A stretch of DNA of 64,000 nucleotides from Shinella yambaruensis (GTDB lineage Bacteria; Pseudomonadota; Alphaproteobacteria; Rhizobiales; Rhizobiaceae), in the NCBI RefSeq assembly GCF_022899355.1, contig NZ_JALJCK010000017.1:62001-126000 (forward strand), given 5' to 3'. The position numbers and the translations under genes were made by a program. The notes beneath the pieces are model-generated. The model searched no databases and had not been told where the DNA came from. It saw only the letters and a program-made list of their open reading frames with translations. The stretch's first letter is position 1. Each line of letters opens with the position of its first letter. Of the stretch, positions 29,047 through 38,768 are shown piece by piece.

Positions 29047-32000
29047 CCTCGCCCTCCCCGTTGCTTTCCGCCGAGGACCATTCGGCGACGCGCGCCAGAT
29101 GGTCGTATTCCCCGCCATAGTCCCGTTCCTGCTCGGGAATGAGCCGGGAGGCGAAGCCGTAGCGGCCCTCGATAAGGCCCGTCAGCAGCTTTTCCAGCTC
29201 CGCCAGGGCTTCCTCGGCAAGCTCGACGGCGGATTTCGGCGTGACATTCGCCGATTTGGCATGCTCGTTGTTCACCTGTTCGGCCTTGAACCGTTCGCCG
29301 GGTTTGAGGCGCACATAGAGAAGGTTCGCCGGCTCGCGAAGCCCCGGCCCGCGGAAGGCGCCGCGCCGGATCGCCGCCGCCTCCAGCGCGAGCTGCGGGT
29401 CGAGCAGCGCCCGCGCCACCTTCAGCGACGGCGTGCTGCCGGTCTTGTAGTCGAGAAGGTCGGCGCTGCCGTCCGGCAGGATGTCGATGCGGTCGGCAAT
29501 GCCGGTCAGGCGGATGCCGCCGACCGAAAGGTCGAGCGAGGCCGGCACCTCCGTCAGGCTCTCGCGCACGCCGCCCGCCCGTTCAAGGTGCCAGTGGACG
29601 AAGGCGCGGGCGACGGCGGCAAAGCGCGGCCGCCAGACGGCGTCGATATGCGGGGGCAGGGCGACGGCGTCGAATTCTTCCGCAAGGATGTGGCCGATGA
29701 GGGTGAAGGGCTCGCCGCTCGCCTCTTCGCGCACGAAGCGGTCGACGATGCGGTGGTAGAGCGAGCCGCGCTCGGCCGGTCCCGGATCGAGATTGAAGGG
29801 CGCGACCGGATCGAGGCGCAGGATGTGGCGGGCATAGATCGCATAGGGATCGCGCCGGAGACGCCCCACCTCGCTGAAGGAGTATTTCCTCGGCTGCAGC
29901 TCGGCCGGCGGATGCGGTGCCGGGCGGCGGGCATTCGGCACGGGCGGGCTGCGGTCGATCGCGTTCGCCCAGTCGATGAGGCTTTTTCCGCGCGAGCGCA
30001 GGTCTGTGGCAAGGGCGGGGCCGCCGACGGCGATCAGCCGCTGCAGCCAGCGCGAGGCGACGGTCGGCGCGGTGCCGTTGCGCAGCGCCCGCGTCAGCAC
30101 CAGTTTCGGCGCGGCCGCGGCCATCTGCAGGTCGTGGCCGAGCTGGCCGATGCGCCGCTCCGGCGGCTCCAGGCCGATCTCCACCTTCATGACGCGCGAC
30201 AGGAAGGCGTCGTTCGCCGCCTGCCCCGGCCAGGTGCCTTCGTTGAGCCCGCCGATCACCACGGTGTCGACGCTCTGCAGGCGCGATTCGAGCGCGCCGA
30301 AGATGAAGACGCGCGGATGGCGCATGGAGCGCGGCTTGACGCTTTCGCTGGCCGCCAGGGCCTCGATGATGTCGCACCATTGCGGCCCGTCGGCCTCGAT
30401 CTGCCCGTCCGTCTCGATCACGCTCTTGAAGAGGTTCGCAAGGCTGTCGCCCGCCTCGCCGGACCAGAGGGCGGCAAGGTTGCGGTGCTCGTCCACCGCC
30501 ACCGCCTCAAGCGCGCGTCCCGTCCGTTCCGACCAGTCGGAGACCGCGAGCTTCGAGGAGAAGCGCCGGCCCGTGCGGCTTTCCTGCACGAGCGCGCCGG
30601 CAAGCGGCTCGACGGCTTCTGCGATGCGGCGGGCGAGGTCGCGGGCAAGCGGGATTACGGCCTCGGAAAGCGCCATGCGCCATTCCGGCGGGTGGCGGTC
30701 CTGCGCCTGCCGGGCAAGGGCGGCCTCGAGCAGCGGTTCGAGTGTGGCAATGTCGATCTCGGCCGTGCCGCCGCGCAGCGCCGTCAGCTCCAGCGCCGTG
30801 ACGGCCTCGGCAAGGTCCGCCATGGGCAGCCCGAAGCGGGCAAGCGGATGTTTCAGCAGCGCGACGAGCGGCACCGGGTCGCCCGGCCGCAGCGCCGCCT
30901 CGGTGAGGAGCCGCAGGAGCGTGCCCTGCGGCGTGGAGAGCAGGGGCGTGCCGGCCGAATCGTCCGCCTCGATGCCGAAGCGGGCAAGCTCCGCCGCCAC
31001 GCGCCGGCCGAGCTTGCGGTCGGGCGTGATCAGCGCCGCCTGGGCGTCCTCGCCATCCTCCAGCGCCAGGCGCAGCGCAATCGCGATCGCCACCGCTTCT
31101 TCCCGCTCGTTGGCCGCCTCGACGAGCGACACGGCCTCGAAGGCCTCGGCCAGGCGGCCCGCATCGAGCGCGCCGCGAACCTCGCCCCAGCCGGCCGTCG
31201 CCTGCGTCGGCAGGAAGGCGCTGGAGAGGACCTGCGAGCGATATTCCAGCGCTTCGGGCGGCGTTCCGAGCAATTCGACATCCGCGCGCGTGCAGCCCAT
31301 GCGGGCGAGCAGGCGGTGGAGGCCGTATTGCGGATGGCTGCGGGCGGCGGCATCGGGCTTCGGGGCGCCGTCGCCGCCGGCCTGGTGGCCGACGAGCAGC
31401 CATTCGGCATCGGACATGAAGCGATCGAGCCCCGGCAGGATGACGACGCCGTTCGGCAGGTCCGCCACGGCCGCGATCAGGCCGGCGGTCGCGGGAATGG
31501 AGCCGGTCGAGCCGGCGATGATGACGGGGCCGGCGGGCGGCGTGGCGCGGTAGCGTTCCGTCTCGGCATGCAGCGTCGCGTTGCGCCGCAGCGACGGGGA
31601 GGAGCGGTTGAGCTCCGTCAGCCGCGCCGGCCAGAATTCGCTGGCGATCTTTAAAAATTCGGCGGTGAGCTGCCACCAGAGCGCATGGTTGGAGACGTCG
31701 AGATTGTCGAGCGCCAGCCAGTCGAGCTCTTCCGTCTCCATCGCGTCGATGATCTCTGCGAGGTTGCGGGCAAGCCAGACGGCATCGGCGGGGCTCGCGG
31801 GCGCGACGAGCGGGCTTTCCGCATGCACGGAGGTGACCGCCGCGGGCAGCTGGTTGCGCCAGGCGAGCACGAGGCGGGCGAGTTCGAGAAGGCGCGCCGG
31901 GCCGGACAGCGGCTCGGCCATGTCGAGCAGCGCCGGCGCCGCCTCGTCGAAGAAGCCGCTGTCGTCGTCCGTCTCGCCGAGCGCGCGGATGACCGGCAGG

Positions 32001-32221
32001 ATGGCCGAGCGCCCGCCAAAGAGATCGACGAATTCCGAGCGCAGCACGCGGGCCGAGCGACGGGTCGGCACATAGATCGTGACGTCGGCCAGCGCCAGCG
32101 GGTCGGCGGGATCATAGGTGAAGCCGGGCACGAGCCGGCCGTCGACAAGGCTCTGGGCGGTCGTCCTCAAGAAAGGCAGGCTCGCCGGGATGGAATAGAT
32201 GCGCCCGCGCGCGCGCGTCAC
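29039..32221 (-). CDS. addB: Double-strand break repair protein AddB
   Basis: A 1060-residue partner of AddA. The C-terminal nuclease motif is clear: GIADRID and LLDYKTGSTPS. The N-terminal part resembles an inactivated helicase; no GxxGxGKT P-loop is seen, which fits alphaproteobacterial AddB. It starts at GTG within the murU stop (GTGA overlap), and its end overlaps addA, so the three are translationally coupled. Confidence 0.93.
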   Translation of the reverse strand: MTRARGRIYSIPASLPFLRTTAQSLVDGRLVPGFTYDPADPLALADVTIYVPTRRSARVLRSEFVDLFGGRSAILPVIRALGETDDDSGFFDEAAPALLDMAEPLSGPARLLELARLVLAWRNQLPAAVTSVHAESPLVAPASPADAVWLARNLAEIIDAMETEELDWLALDNLDVSNHALWWQLTAEFLKIASEFWPARLTELNRSSPSLRRNATLHAETERYRATPPAGPVIIAGSTGSIPATAGLIAAVADLPNGVVILPGLDRFMSDAEWLLVGHQAGGDGAPKPDAAARSHPQYGLHRLLARMGCTRADVELLGTPPEALEYRSQVLSSAFLPTQATAGWGEVRGALDAGRLAEAFEAVSLVEAANEREEAVAIAIALRLALEDGEDAQAALITPDRKLGRRVAAELARFGIEADDSAGTPLLSTPQGTLLRLLTEAALRPGDPVPLVALLKHPLARFGLPMADLAEAVTALELTALRGGTAEIDIATLEPLLEAALARQAQDRHPPEWRMALSEAVIPLARDLARRIAEAVEPLAGALVQESRTGRRFSSKLAVSDWSERTGRALEAVAVDEHRNLAALWSGEAGDSLANLFKSVIETDGQIEADGPQWCDIIEALAASESVKPRSMRHPRVFIFGALESRLQSVDTVVIGGLNEGTWPGQAANDAFLSRVMKVEIGLEPPERRIGQLGHDLQMAAAAPKLVLTRALRNGTAPTVASRWLQRLIAVGGPALATDLRSRGKSLIDWANAIDRSPPVPNARRPAPHPPAELQPRKYSFSEVGRLRRDPYAIYARHILRLDPVAPFNLDPGPAERGSLYHRIVDRFVREEASGEPFTLIGHILAEEFDAVALPPHIDAVWRPRFAAVARAFVHWHLERAGGVRESLTEVPASLDLSVGGIRLTGIADRIDILPDGSADLLDYKTGSTPSLKVARALLDPQLALEAAAIRRGAFRGPGLREPANLLYVRLKPGERFKAEQVNNEHAKSANVTPKSAVELAEEALAELEKLLTGLIEGRYGFASRLIPEQERDYGGEYDHLARVAEWSSAESNGEGEDA

Positions 32222-32952
32222 GCCGCCGCCTCGCGCGCCGCGCCGATGACGGCTTCCGCCGCGCCGATCGCCTCCGGCGTGCCGACGGTGATCCAGTGGC
32301 CGTCCATCACGATGCCGTAGAGGCGGCCGTTTTCAATCGCCCGGTCGAAATAGATGTTGAGGTTGAAGGCGTCCTCGGGCGCGTCGTCGAAGAGGGCCGG
32401 CATCATGGCGATGGCGCCGGCATAGACGAAGGGTGTTCCGTCGCCCTCCCGGTAGCGCGCCAGCCGCCCGTCGGCGTCCATCGAGAAATCCTTCTTGCCG
32501 TTGTGGCCGGTCGTGTCCTCCAGCTTCACACAGAGCAGCAGCATGTCCATGCGCTGGGGGTCGAAAGCCTCCGCCAGCCGTTCGAGATTGCTCGGCTCGC
32601 CGGGCTTCTCGCCGATCCAGAAGAGGTCGGCATTCATCACGAAGACGGGGTCGCGGCCAAGCAGTTTCAGGCCCTTGGCCAGCCCGCCGCCGGAATTCAT
32701 CAGGCGCTCCGTCTCGTCGGAGAGGATGATCTGCGGCACCGCGCGGCCGGCAAGATGCGCGATCATCTGGTCGGCGAAATGGTGCACGTTGACGACCGCG
32801 CGCTTGACGCCGGCCTCCGCCAGCGCATCGAGCCCGTAGTCGATCATCGCCTTGCCGGCGACCGGCACCAGGGGCTTGGGCATCGTGTCGGTGATGGGGC
32901 GCAGGCGGGTGCCGAGGCCGGCGGCCAGCACCATGGCGTCTTCGATCTTCAT
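32218..32952 (-). CDS. murU: Sugar-1-phosphate nucleotidyltransferase, MurU-like
   Basis: A 244-residue nucleotidyltransferase. The N-terminal AMVLAAGLGTRLRPIT is the nucleotide-binding signature, and KPLVPVAGKAMIDY and FVMNADLFW follow. With the AmgK-type kinase encoded directly upstream it probably forms the AmgK-MurU route, which makes UDP-MurNAc from recycled MurNAc via MurNAc-1-phosphate and bypasses de novo MurA. It starts 14 bases after the tsaE-amgK stop and overlaps addB. Confidence 0.82.
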   Translation of the reverse strand: MKIEDAMVLAAGLGTRLRPITDTMPKPLVPVAGKAMIDYGLDALAEAGVKRAVVNVHHFADQMIAHLAGRAVPQIILSDETERLMNSGGGLAKGLKLLGRDPVFVMNADLFWIGEKPGEPSNLERLAEAFDPQRMDMLLLCVKLEDTTGHNGKKDFSMDADGRLARYREGDGTPFVYAGAIAMMPALFDDAPEDAFNLNIYFDRAIENGRLYGIVMDGHWITVGTPEAIGAAEAVIGAAREAAA

Positions 32953-32965
32953 CGGCTGCTCGCGA

Positions 32966-34462
32966 TCATGATTCGGTCGCGAGGATTCCAGCCTTTTCGC
33001 ACCACTCGCGCAAGGGGGCGAGGTCGGGATGGGCGAGCGCCCGTTCCAGATTGCGCAGGGTGCGCGGCATGTGGCGCATATAGGCCGGCTTGCCGTCGCG
33101 CTGCATCAGCCGCACCCAGAGGCCGACGAGCTTGCAGTTGCGCTGCGCAGCCATGACGTGCCAGTCGCGCAGGAAACGGTCCCGGTTAAAGCCGGGCTCC
33201 GCAGCCCGCAGCGACAGGTAATGGTCGAGCACGCTTTCCGCCACGCCCTCCGGCATGTCGACGCGCGCATCCTGCACCAGCGAGGCGACGTCATAGGCCG
33301 AGGGGCCGATCATCGCATCCTGGAAATCGATGATGCCGACCCGGTCGGTGCCGGTCGCTTCCGGCCGCCAGATGATGTTCGGCGAGTGGAAGTCGCGCAG
33401 CAGCAGATTGTGCTCGGCGGCGGCAAGGCTGTCGATCAGTCCGTCCCACAGGGCGACATAGCCACGGCGCTCGTCCTCGCTTGCCGGCGTGCCACGCTTG
33501 TAGGGCAGGTACCAGTCGGTGAGAAGGCTCACCTCGATCTGCATGGCGTCGCGGTCGAAGTCCGGCACGCGGTGCACGATGTCGCCGGCGACGGGAAGGT
33601 CCCGCTCAGCGGCCTCCCCGTGCAGATGCGCAAGGCAGGCGGCGCTTTCGCGGTAGCGCTCGGCGATCGGCACCCCGTTTTCGTCGAGCACGCCTGCGCT
33701 GCCGAGGTCCTCGATCAGGATGATGCCTTGCTCGATATCCATCGCATGGATGGCCGGGGCGCGCAGGCCGCGGGCGACGAGATAGCGGCCGACGGCGATG
33801 AAGGGTTTCACGTCCTCGGCGATATGGGCGATCTGCTGGTAGTATTTGCCATGGGCAAGGATCGGCCCCGGCGCGTGGCGCGGCGAATCCATCAGCACCA
33901 AACGCGCGCCGCCGGCATCGACATGCTCATAGGCACGCACCGAGGCGTCGCCCGTCAGGTGGCGGCGCACCGCATTTCGGTAGCCGGCTTCGTCGAGAAA
34001 GGCGCGGATCGCCAGCGAGCGGCGAATGCGCGCCAGCGCCGGTGCCGGGGCGTCGATGGTGACGCGCCGCCCGTCCCCCTCATGCAGGAAGGTGAGCGTG
34101 ATGCCGTCCGCCGGCAGCGCGCCAAAACCCTTTTCCGGCCATTCGACAAGGCAGATGCCGTCGGAGAGCGCTTCGTCGAAGCCGAGTTCGTCGATCTCCG
34201 CGGCATCGGCGATGCGGTAGAGGTCGAAATGGGCGACGGGGATGCGCAGGTCGTAGCTCTGAACCAGCGTGAAGGTCGGGCTCGGCACTTCGAGATCGGC
34301 GTCGCCGGCGATCGCCCGGATCAGCGCGCGGGAAAAGGTCGATTTGCCGGCGCCGAGATCGCCCGACAGCGCGACATAGTCGCCGCGCTTCAGACCGAGC
34401 GCCATGTCCTCGCCGAAGCGGATGGTGGCGGCTTCGTCGGGAAGGAAGAGGTCGAGCGCCAT
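32966..34462 (-). CDS. TsaE-AmgK fusion: t6A ATPase joined to a MurNAc/GlcNAc kinase-like domain
   Basis: A 498-residue two-domain protein. Residues about 1-150 are TsaE, the ATPase that drives tRNA t6A37 synthesis by TsaB/TsaD: P-loop GDLGAGKSTFSRA and PSPTFTLV are visible. Residues about 155-498 are an aminoglycoside-phosphotransferase fold like AmgK, with the catalytic loop LLRDFHSPNII and the metal-binding GIIDFQDA. AmgK phosphorylates C1 of MurNAc and GlcNAc in peptidoglycan recycling. The fusion is an established annotation in Rhizobiales. It lies 6 bases after divL and 14 before murU. Confidence 0.88.
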   Translation of the reverse strand: MALDLFLPDEAATIRFGEDMALGLKRGDYVALSGDLGAGKSTFSRALIRAIAGDADLEVPSPTFTLVQSYDLRIPVAHFDLYRIADAAEIDELGFDEALSDGICLVEWPEKGFGALPADGITLTFLHEGDGRRVTIDAPAPALARIRRSLAIRAFLDEAGYRNAVRRHLTGDASVRAYEHVDAGGARLVLMDSPRHAPGPILAHGKYYQQIAHIAEDVKPFIAVGRYLVARGLRAPAIHAMDIEQGIILIEDLGSAGVLDENGVPIAERYRESAACLAHLHGEAAERDLPVAGDIVHRVPDFDRDAMQIEVSLLTDWYLPYKRGTPASEDERRGYVALWDGLIDSLAAAEHNLLLRDFHSPNIIWRPEATGTDRVGIIDFQDAMIGPSAYDVASLVQDARVDMPEGVAESVLDHYLSLRAAEPGFNRDRFLRDWHVMAAQRNCKLVGLWVRLMQRDGKPAYMRHMPRTLRNLERALAHPDLAPLREWCEKAGILATES

Positions 34463-34468
34463 CCGGGC

Positions 34469-37012
34469 CTATTCCGCCGCGGCGAAGGAGGTCATCGTCG
34501 CAGACGGGATGCGGCAGGTGACATCCGTGCCGCGCCCCTCGCGGCTGTCGATGGTGACGGTGCCGTGGTGCAGGCTGACGAAGCTCTCGACGATCGAGAG
34601 GCCGAGGCCCGCGCCGCCGCGCCGGCCATGGCTTTCGAAGCGATCGAACACCGTCTTCAGCACGTCCTGCGGAATGCCGGGCCCGCGGTCGGAAACGGTG
34701 AAGACGAGGTCGGCGCCCTCGCGCCAGCACTTGAGGCCGATCGAGCTGCCTTCCGGCGCGAAATTCGCGGCATTGCTCAAAAGCTTGATGAGGATCTGCT
34801 TGAGGCGCTGCTGGTCGGCGACGATGGTGCCGAGATTGTCGGGGGCGGTGATCTCCAGCGTCACCTGCGCCTCGTGCAGCCGGTCGGCGAACTGCATGGA
34901 GACGTCGTCGAGCAGGTCTGTCAGGTTGATCTCGCTGTAGTCGAGCTCCATGATGCCGGCATCGACGGTGGCAAGGTCGAGGATGTCGTTGACGATGGTC
35001 AGCAGCACCGCCGATGATGTCGCGATATGGTCGACATATTCGGCCTGCCGCTCGTTGAGCTCGCCCATGGTCGGCGTCTTCAGGAGATCGGCGAAACCGA
35101 TGATGTTGGTCAGCGGCGAGCGCAGCTCGTAGGAGACGTGCTGGACGAAATCGTTCTTCAGCGCATCGGCCTTGCGCAGCGCCTCGTTCTTTTCGGTGAG
35201 GGCCCGGCTGACGCGCACGCTGTCGGTGATGTTGACGAAGGTCAGCATCGTCTGGGCGTTGGAAAGCGGGATGACGGCGAAGTCGAGCACCAGGCCGGTG
35301 CGCAGCTCCAGCACCCCCTGGCAGGAGGGGCGCTCGTCGTCGAAGCTGGTGATGATATGGGCGAAGCGCTTCCAGCCGTCCGGCTTGTCGTAGGACGGCG
35401 CGCAGGCCTGCTCGATGGCGCGGATATGGGTGCCGGATTTCGCCTCGGCCTCGCTGATGCCCCAGAGCGCGCGGAAGGCCGGGTTGGAGAGGCGGATGCG
35501 CCCGTCCGGGCTGAACACGGCGACGCCCTCGGCGAGGTGGTCGATCGTCTCGTCCTGCACCTGCACCAGCGTGTTGTAGCGCGTTTCGAGATCGACCTTT
35601 TCCGTCAGGTTCTCAAAGACCCAGGTCGCGCCGCCCTGCGGGCGTGCGGTGGCGAAGACGCGCAGCGTCTGGCCGTTCGGCAGGTGCCAGAGGTCGGTCT
35701 GCGTGTCGATGGCGCGGTAGACGGAAAGCGCGTTGTCCTTCCACTGTTTCCAGTTGAGCTGTTCCGGCAGCTTTCCGCCGGCGCGAAGGCGGTCGAGCAG
35801 TTCGCCATTGCCGGGCTTGCCTTCGAGGAAAGCCGTGTCGATCTCCCACATGCGCTGGAAGGCCTGGTTGTAGAACTGCAGCCGCTGCTCGCCGTCGAAG
35901 ATGGCAACGGGCGTCGCGAGATGATCGAGCGTCTCGGCATGGCTCTTCAGCGTGCGCACCAGTTCCTCGCGCACCGCCTCGATATCGGAGACATTGACGG
36001 CGATGCCGGCAGAGCCCGTCGGGCTGCGCGCATCGACGACGTCGAAGAAGCTGCGGTTGCCGTGCACGACGGTGGAGACCTTGTCGCGGAACGGCGCGTC
36101 ATAGGTGCTGGCGGCGCGGATCTTTTCGCGCGCGATGGTGGGGAGAAGCTCGCGGCCCTCGGTGACGGCGGCGGCGGCATCCCTGGCCTCGACGGCCTCG
36201 GCATAGGCCTCGTTCACCCAGGCAAGCGAGCCGTCGGCGGCGCGCTGCCAGACGGGCAGGTCGATCTGGTCGAGCAGGCCCTGCAGCGTGGTGAGCGCCT
36301 GGACCAGCCGGTCGCGCTCCAGCCTGAGCTCGGCGGCTTCCGCGCGCAGATTGTTCAGCGCCACGAAGCGCACGAAGGCCTGGCCGCCGGAAACGCGGCC
36401 CTGCGCTTCCAGCACTTCCTCGCGGCTCGTTTCGAGGATCAGGTCGAAACTCTGCGCCTGTGAGCGCAGCCGCTCCACGGCGCGCTCGATCTCGGCGGCG
36501 GAGGTGGGCTTCAGCCAGCGGCCGAAGGCGAGGAAATCGCGATCGGCCTGCGGCGCGCCGGTCTCCGCCGGCAGCTGGCCCAGAAATTCCGGCTTCTCCG
36601 AAAGGCCGTCCCAGACGACGATGCGCCGGTCCTTGTCGCCGATCAGTGCCTGCAGGCGGGAAACGTTGTGGCGGGCGTCGGAAAGATGCGCCTTCAGTTC
36701 GCGGCTTTCCGCCTCCATGCGGCCGCGCTGGCGGATCATCCAGATCGCCGAGACCATCGCTGCCGACATCACGCCAAGCAGCATGGAAACGGTGACGATC
36801 TCCGTGGTGGCGAGATAGGGGCCGGCGGCGTGCGCCGGGCCGGCAAGGGCCGTCAGCGCCGAGCCGGCCGACAGTGCCGATACGAGACGACGCCTGCCGC
36901 CCGTAAACCATTCGTTAACCATAAATTTATTCTGCGCAAGCGAATGCGCCCTGTTCCGCTCCGGCACGGCAAAAGCCTGCCCGGAACGGCCTCGTTTTCT
37001 GTCCGCCATCAT
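34469..37012 (-). CDS. divL: DivL-like PAS pseudo-histidine kinase with tyrosine at the phosphosite
   Basis: An 847-residue membrane-anchored protein. N-terminal hydrophobic segments (about residues 42-95) are followed by a coiled-coil-like stretch, several PAS-like regions, a dimerisation helix and a GHKL ATPase domain (LLSNAANFAP, SDRGPGIP, GAGLGLSIV). The H-box reads QHVSYELRSPL: Tyr628 (codon 35129-35131) replaces the phosphoacceptor histidine, the hallmark of Caulobacter DivL, which signals to the CckA-CtrA pathway. ATG at 37012 was chosen because GGAG lies upstream; 37009 and 36922 are alternatives. It heads the operon running through tsaE-amgK, murU, addB and addA. Confidence 0.88.
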   Translation of the reverse strand: MMADRKRGRSGQAFAVPERNRAHSLAQNKFMVNEWFTGGRRRLVSALSAGSALTALAGPAHAAGPYLATTEIVTVSMLLGVMSAAMVSAIWMIRQRGRMEAESRELKAHLSDARHNVSRLQALIGDKDRRIVVWDGLSEKPEFLGQLPAETGAPQADRDFLAFGRWLKPTSAAEIERAVERLRSQAQSFDLILETSREEVLEAQGRVSGGQAFVRFVALNNLRAEAAELRLERDRLVQALTTLQGLLDQIDLPVWQRAADGSLAWVNEAYAEAVEARDAAAAVTEGRELLPTIAREKIRAASTYDAPFRDKVSTVVHGNRSFFDVVDARSPTGSAGIAVNVSDIEAVREELVRTLKSHAETLDHLATPVAIFDGEQRLQFYNQAFQRMWEIDTAFLEGKPGNGELLDRLRAGGKLPEQLNWKQWKDNALSVYRAIDTQTDLWHLPNGQTLRVFATARPQGGATWVFENLTEKVDLETRYNTLVQVQDETIDHLAEGVAVFSPDGRIRLSNPAFRALWGISEAEAKSGTHIRAIEQACAPSYDKPDGWKRFAHIITSFDDERPSCQGVLELRTGLVLDFAVIPLSNAQTMLTFVNITDSVRVSRALTEKNEALRKADALKNDFVQHVSYELRSPLTNIIGFADLLKTPTMGELNERQAEYVDHIATSSAVLLTIVNDILDLATVDAGIMELDYSEINLTDLLDDVSMQFADRLHEAQVTLEITAPDNLGTIVADQQRLKQILIKLLSNAANFAPEGSSIGLKCWREGADLVFTVSDRGPGIPQDVLKTVFDRFESHGRRGGAGLGLSIVESFVSLHHGTVTIDSREGRGTDVTCRIPSATMTSFAAAE

Positions 37013-37144
37013 CCCCGGTATGTCTCCGTCCGTTTGCCGCCTGATCGACAAGACATCCCAATCCGGCGCGAAGGGTCCGCATCTGCACGCCGAATCAATG
37101 CTTTAAACGATACTTGTTTCCAGAATCGTCGGGAAGGGACGCGC

Positions 37145-37180
37145 CCAAAAAAGAAGCTGCGCGCCTTGTCAAGCGCGCAG
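37145..37180 (-). terminator. Intrinsic terminator of ahcY
   Basis: On the minus strand GCTGCGCGC and GCGCGCAGC form a 9-bp stem around TTGACAAG, followed by TTCTTTTTT. It begins 33 bases after the ahcY stop and separates ahcY from divL. Confidence 0.85.
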
Positions 37181-37212
37181 CCCCTAGATGTTGTGGATAA
37201 CCCGGGTAAGGA

Positions 37213-38613
37213 TCAGTATCTGTAGTGTTCGGCCTTGAACGGACCCTGGGTCGTCACGCCGATATAGCCGGCCTGCTCATCGGAGAGTTCCGTCAGGCGC
37301 GCGCCGAGCTTGGCAAGGTGCAGGCGGGCGACCTTCTCGTCGAGCTGCTTCGGCAGCACGTAGACCTCGTTCTTGTAGATCTCGCCCTTGGTGAAGAGCT
37401 CGATCTGGGCGAGGACCTGGTTGGAGAAGGAGGCGGACATCACGAAGGACGGGTGGCCGGTGGCGTTGCCGAGGTTCAAGAGGCGGCCTTCCGACAGAAG
37501 GATCATGCGGTTGCCCTTCGGGAACTCGATCATGTCGACCTGCGGCTTGATGTTGGTCCACTTGAGGTTCTTGAGCGAGGCGACCTGGATCTCGTTGTCG
37601 AAGTGGCCGATATTGCCGACGATCGCCATGTCCTTCATCTCGCGCATATGCTCGAGGCGGATGACGTCCTTGTTGCCGGTGGTGGTGATGAAGATGTCGG
37701 CGGTGGAGACGACGTCTTCGAGCTGCACGACCTCGAAGCCGTCCATGGCGGCCTGGAGAGCGCAGATCGGGTCGATTTCCGTCACCTTCACGCGCGCGCC
37801 GGCGCCGCGCAGCGAGGCGGCGGAGCCCTTGCCCACGTCGCCATAGCCGCAGACCACGGCGACCTTGCCGGCCATCATGACGTCGGTGCCGCGGCGGATG
37901 CCGTCGACCAGCGATTCCTTGCAGCCGTACTTGTTGTCGAACTTCGACTTGGTGACCGAGTCGTTGACGTTGATCGCCGGGAAGGGCAGCAGGCCCTTCT
38001 GCTGGAGTTGGTAGAGACGGTTGACGCCGGTGGTGGTCTCTTCGGTCACGCCCCTGATGGCGTCGCGCTGCTTGGTGAACCAGCCCGGGGAGGCGGCGAG
38101 GCGCTTCTTGATCTGCGCGAAGAGGATTTCCTCTTCTTCCGAGCCGGGGTTCACCAGCACGTTCTCGCCGGCTTCGGCGCGCGCGCCGAGCAGGATGTAC
38201 ATGGTGGCGTCGCCGCCGTCGTCGAGGATCATGTTGGAGAAGCCGCCATCGGCCCACTGGAAGATCTTGTCGGTGTATTCCCAGTAGTCGGTGAGCGTCT
38301 CACCCTTCACGGCATAGACCGGGATGCCGGCGGCGGCGATCGCGGCGGCGGCGTGGTCCTGCGTGGAGAAGATGTTGCACGAGGCCCAACGCACGTCCGC
38401 GCCGAGCGCGACCAGCGTCTCGATGAGCACGGCGGTCTGGATCGTCATGTGCAGCGAGCCGGTGATGCGTGCGCCCTTCAGCGGCTTGGACGCACCGAAT
38501 TCTTCGCGGCAGGCCATCAGGCCCGGCATTTCCGTTTCGGCGATCTGAATTTCCTTGCGGCCGAAATCGGCGAGCGCGATGTCGGCAACGTGGTAGTCCT
38601 GCGTGGTGGTCAT
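37213..38613 (-). CDS. ahcY: Adenosylhomocysteinase
   Basis: A 466-residue NAD-dependent enzyme that hydrolyses S-adenosylhomocysteine to adenosine and homocysteine, relieving product inhibition of methyltransferases. The NAD-binding [15 protein letters not shown], the active-site [12 protein letters not shown] and the C-terminal KAEHYRY are diagnostic. It has its own terminator. A 24-bp palindrome lies 115-138 bases upstream and is its likely operator. Confidence 0.97.
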   Translation of the reverse strand: MTTTQDYHVADIALADFGRKEIQIAETEMPGLMACREEFGASKPLKGARITGSLHMTIQTAVLIETLVALGADVRWASCNIFSTQDHAAAAIAAAGIPVYAVKGETLTDYWEYTDKIFQWADGGFSNMILDDGGDATMYILLGARAEAGENVLVNPGSEEEEILFAQIKKRLAASPGWFTKQRDAIRGVTEETTTGVNRLYQLQQKGLLPFPAINVNDSVTKSKFDNKYGCKESLVDGIRRGTDVMMAGKVAVVCGYGDVGKGSAASLRGAGARVKVTEIDPICALQAAMDGFEVVQLEDVVSTADIFITTTGNKDVIRLEHMREMKDMAIVGNIGHFDNEIQVASLKNLKWTNIKPQVDMIEFPKGNRMILLSEGRLLNLGNATGHPSFVMSASFSNQVLAQIELFTKGEIYKNEVYVLPKQLDEKVARLHLAKLGARLTELSDEQAGYIGVTTQGPFKAEHYRY

Positions 38614-38727
38614 GGGGTCTCCAGCCTTTTGGCACGTGCGTCGTGAAGATGCCTGCGCACATGCGTGGAACGAACAGATCCTGTTCGTGATGGCGCTTCC
38701 TATCAGGAAACGCTGGCTGGAGCAACA

Positions 38728-38751
38728 GGATATAAAGAAGTCTTTATATCC
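38728..38751 (-). promoter_or_regulatory. Perfect palindrome upstream of ahcY, candidate SahR-type operator
   Basis: GGATATAAAGA (38728-38738) and TCTTTATATCC (38741-38751) are perfect inverse copies with a 2-base spacer. It lies between ptsH and ahcY. ArsR-family regulators that sense S-adenosylhomocysteine (SahR) are known to bind AT-rich palindromes before ahcY in Proteobacteria; the match to that type is from memory and needs checking. There is no T-tract, so it is not a terminator. Confidence 0.6.
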
Positions 38752-38768
38752 TTATATCGACACGTGGC

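Noticed and set aside
38614-38768. SAM or SAH riboswitch upstream of ahcY
   Set aside because: I could not lay out any known SAM-II, SAM/SAH or SAH aptamer; the main structure is a simple DNA palindrome without junction elements.
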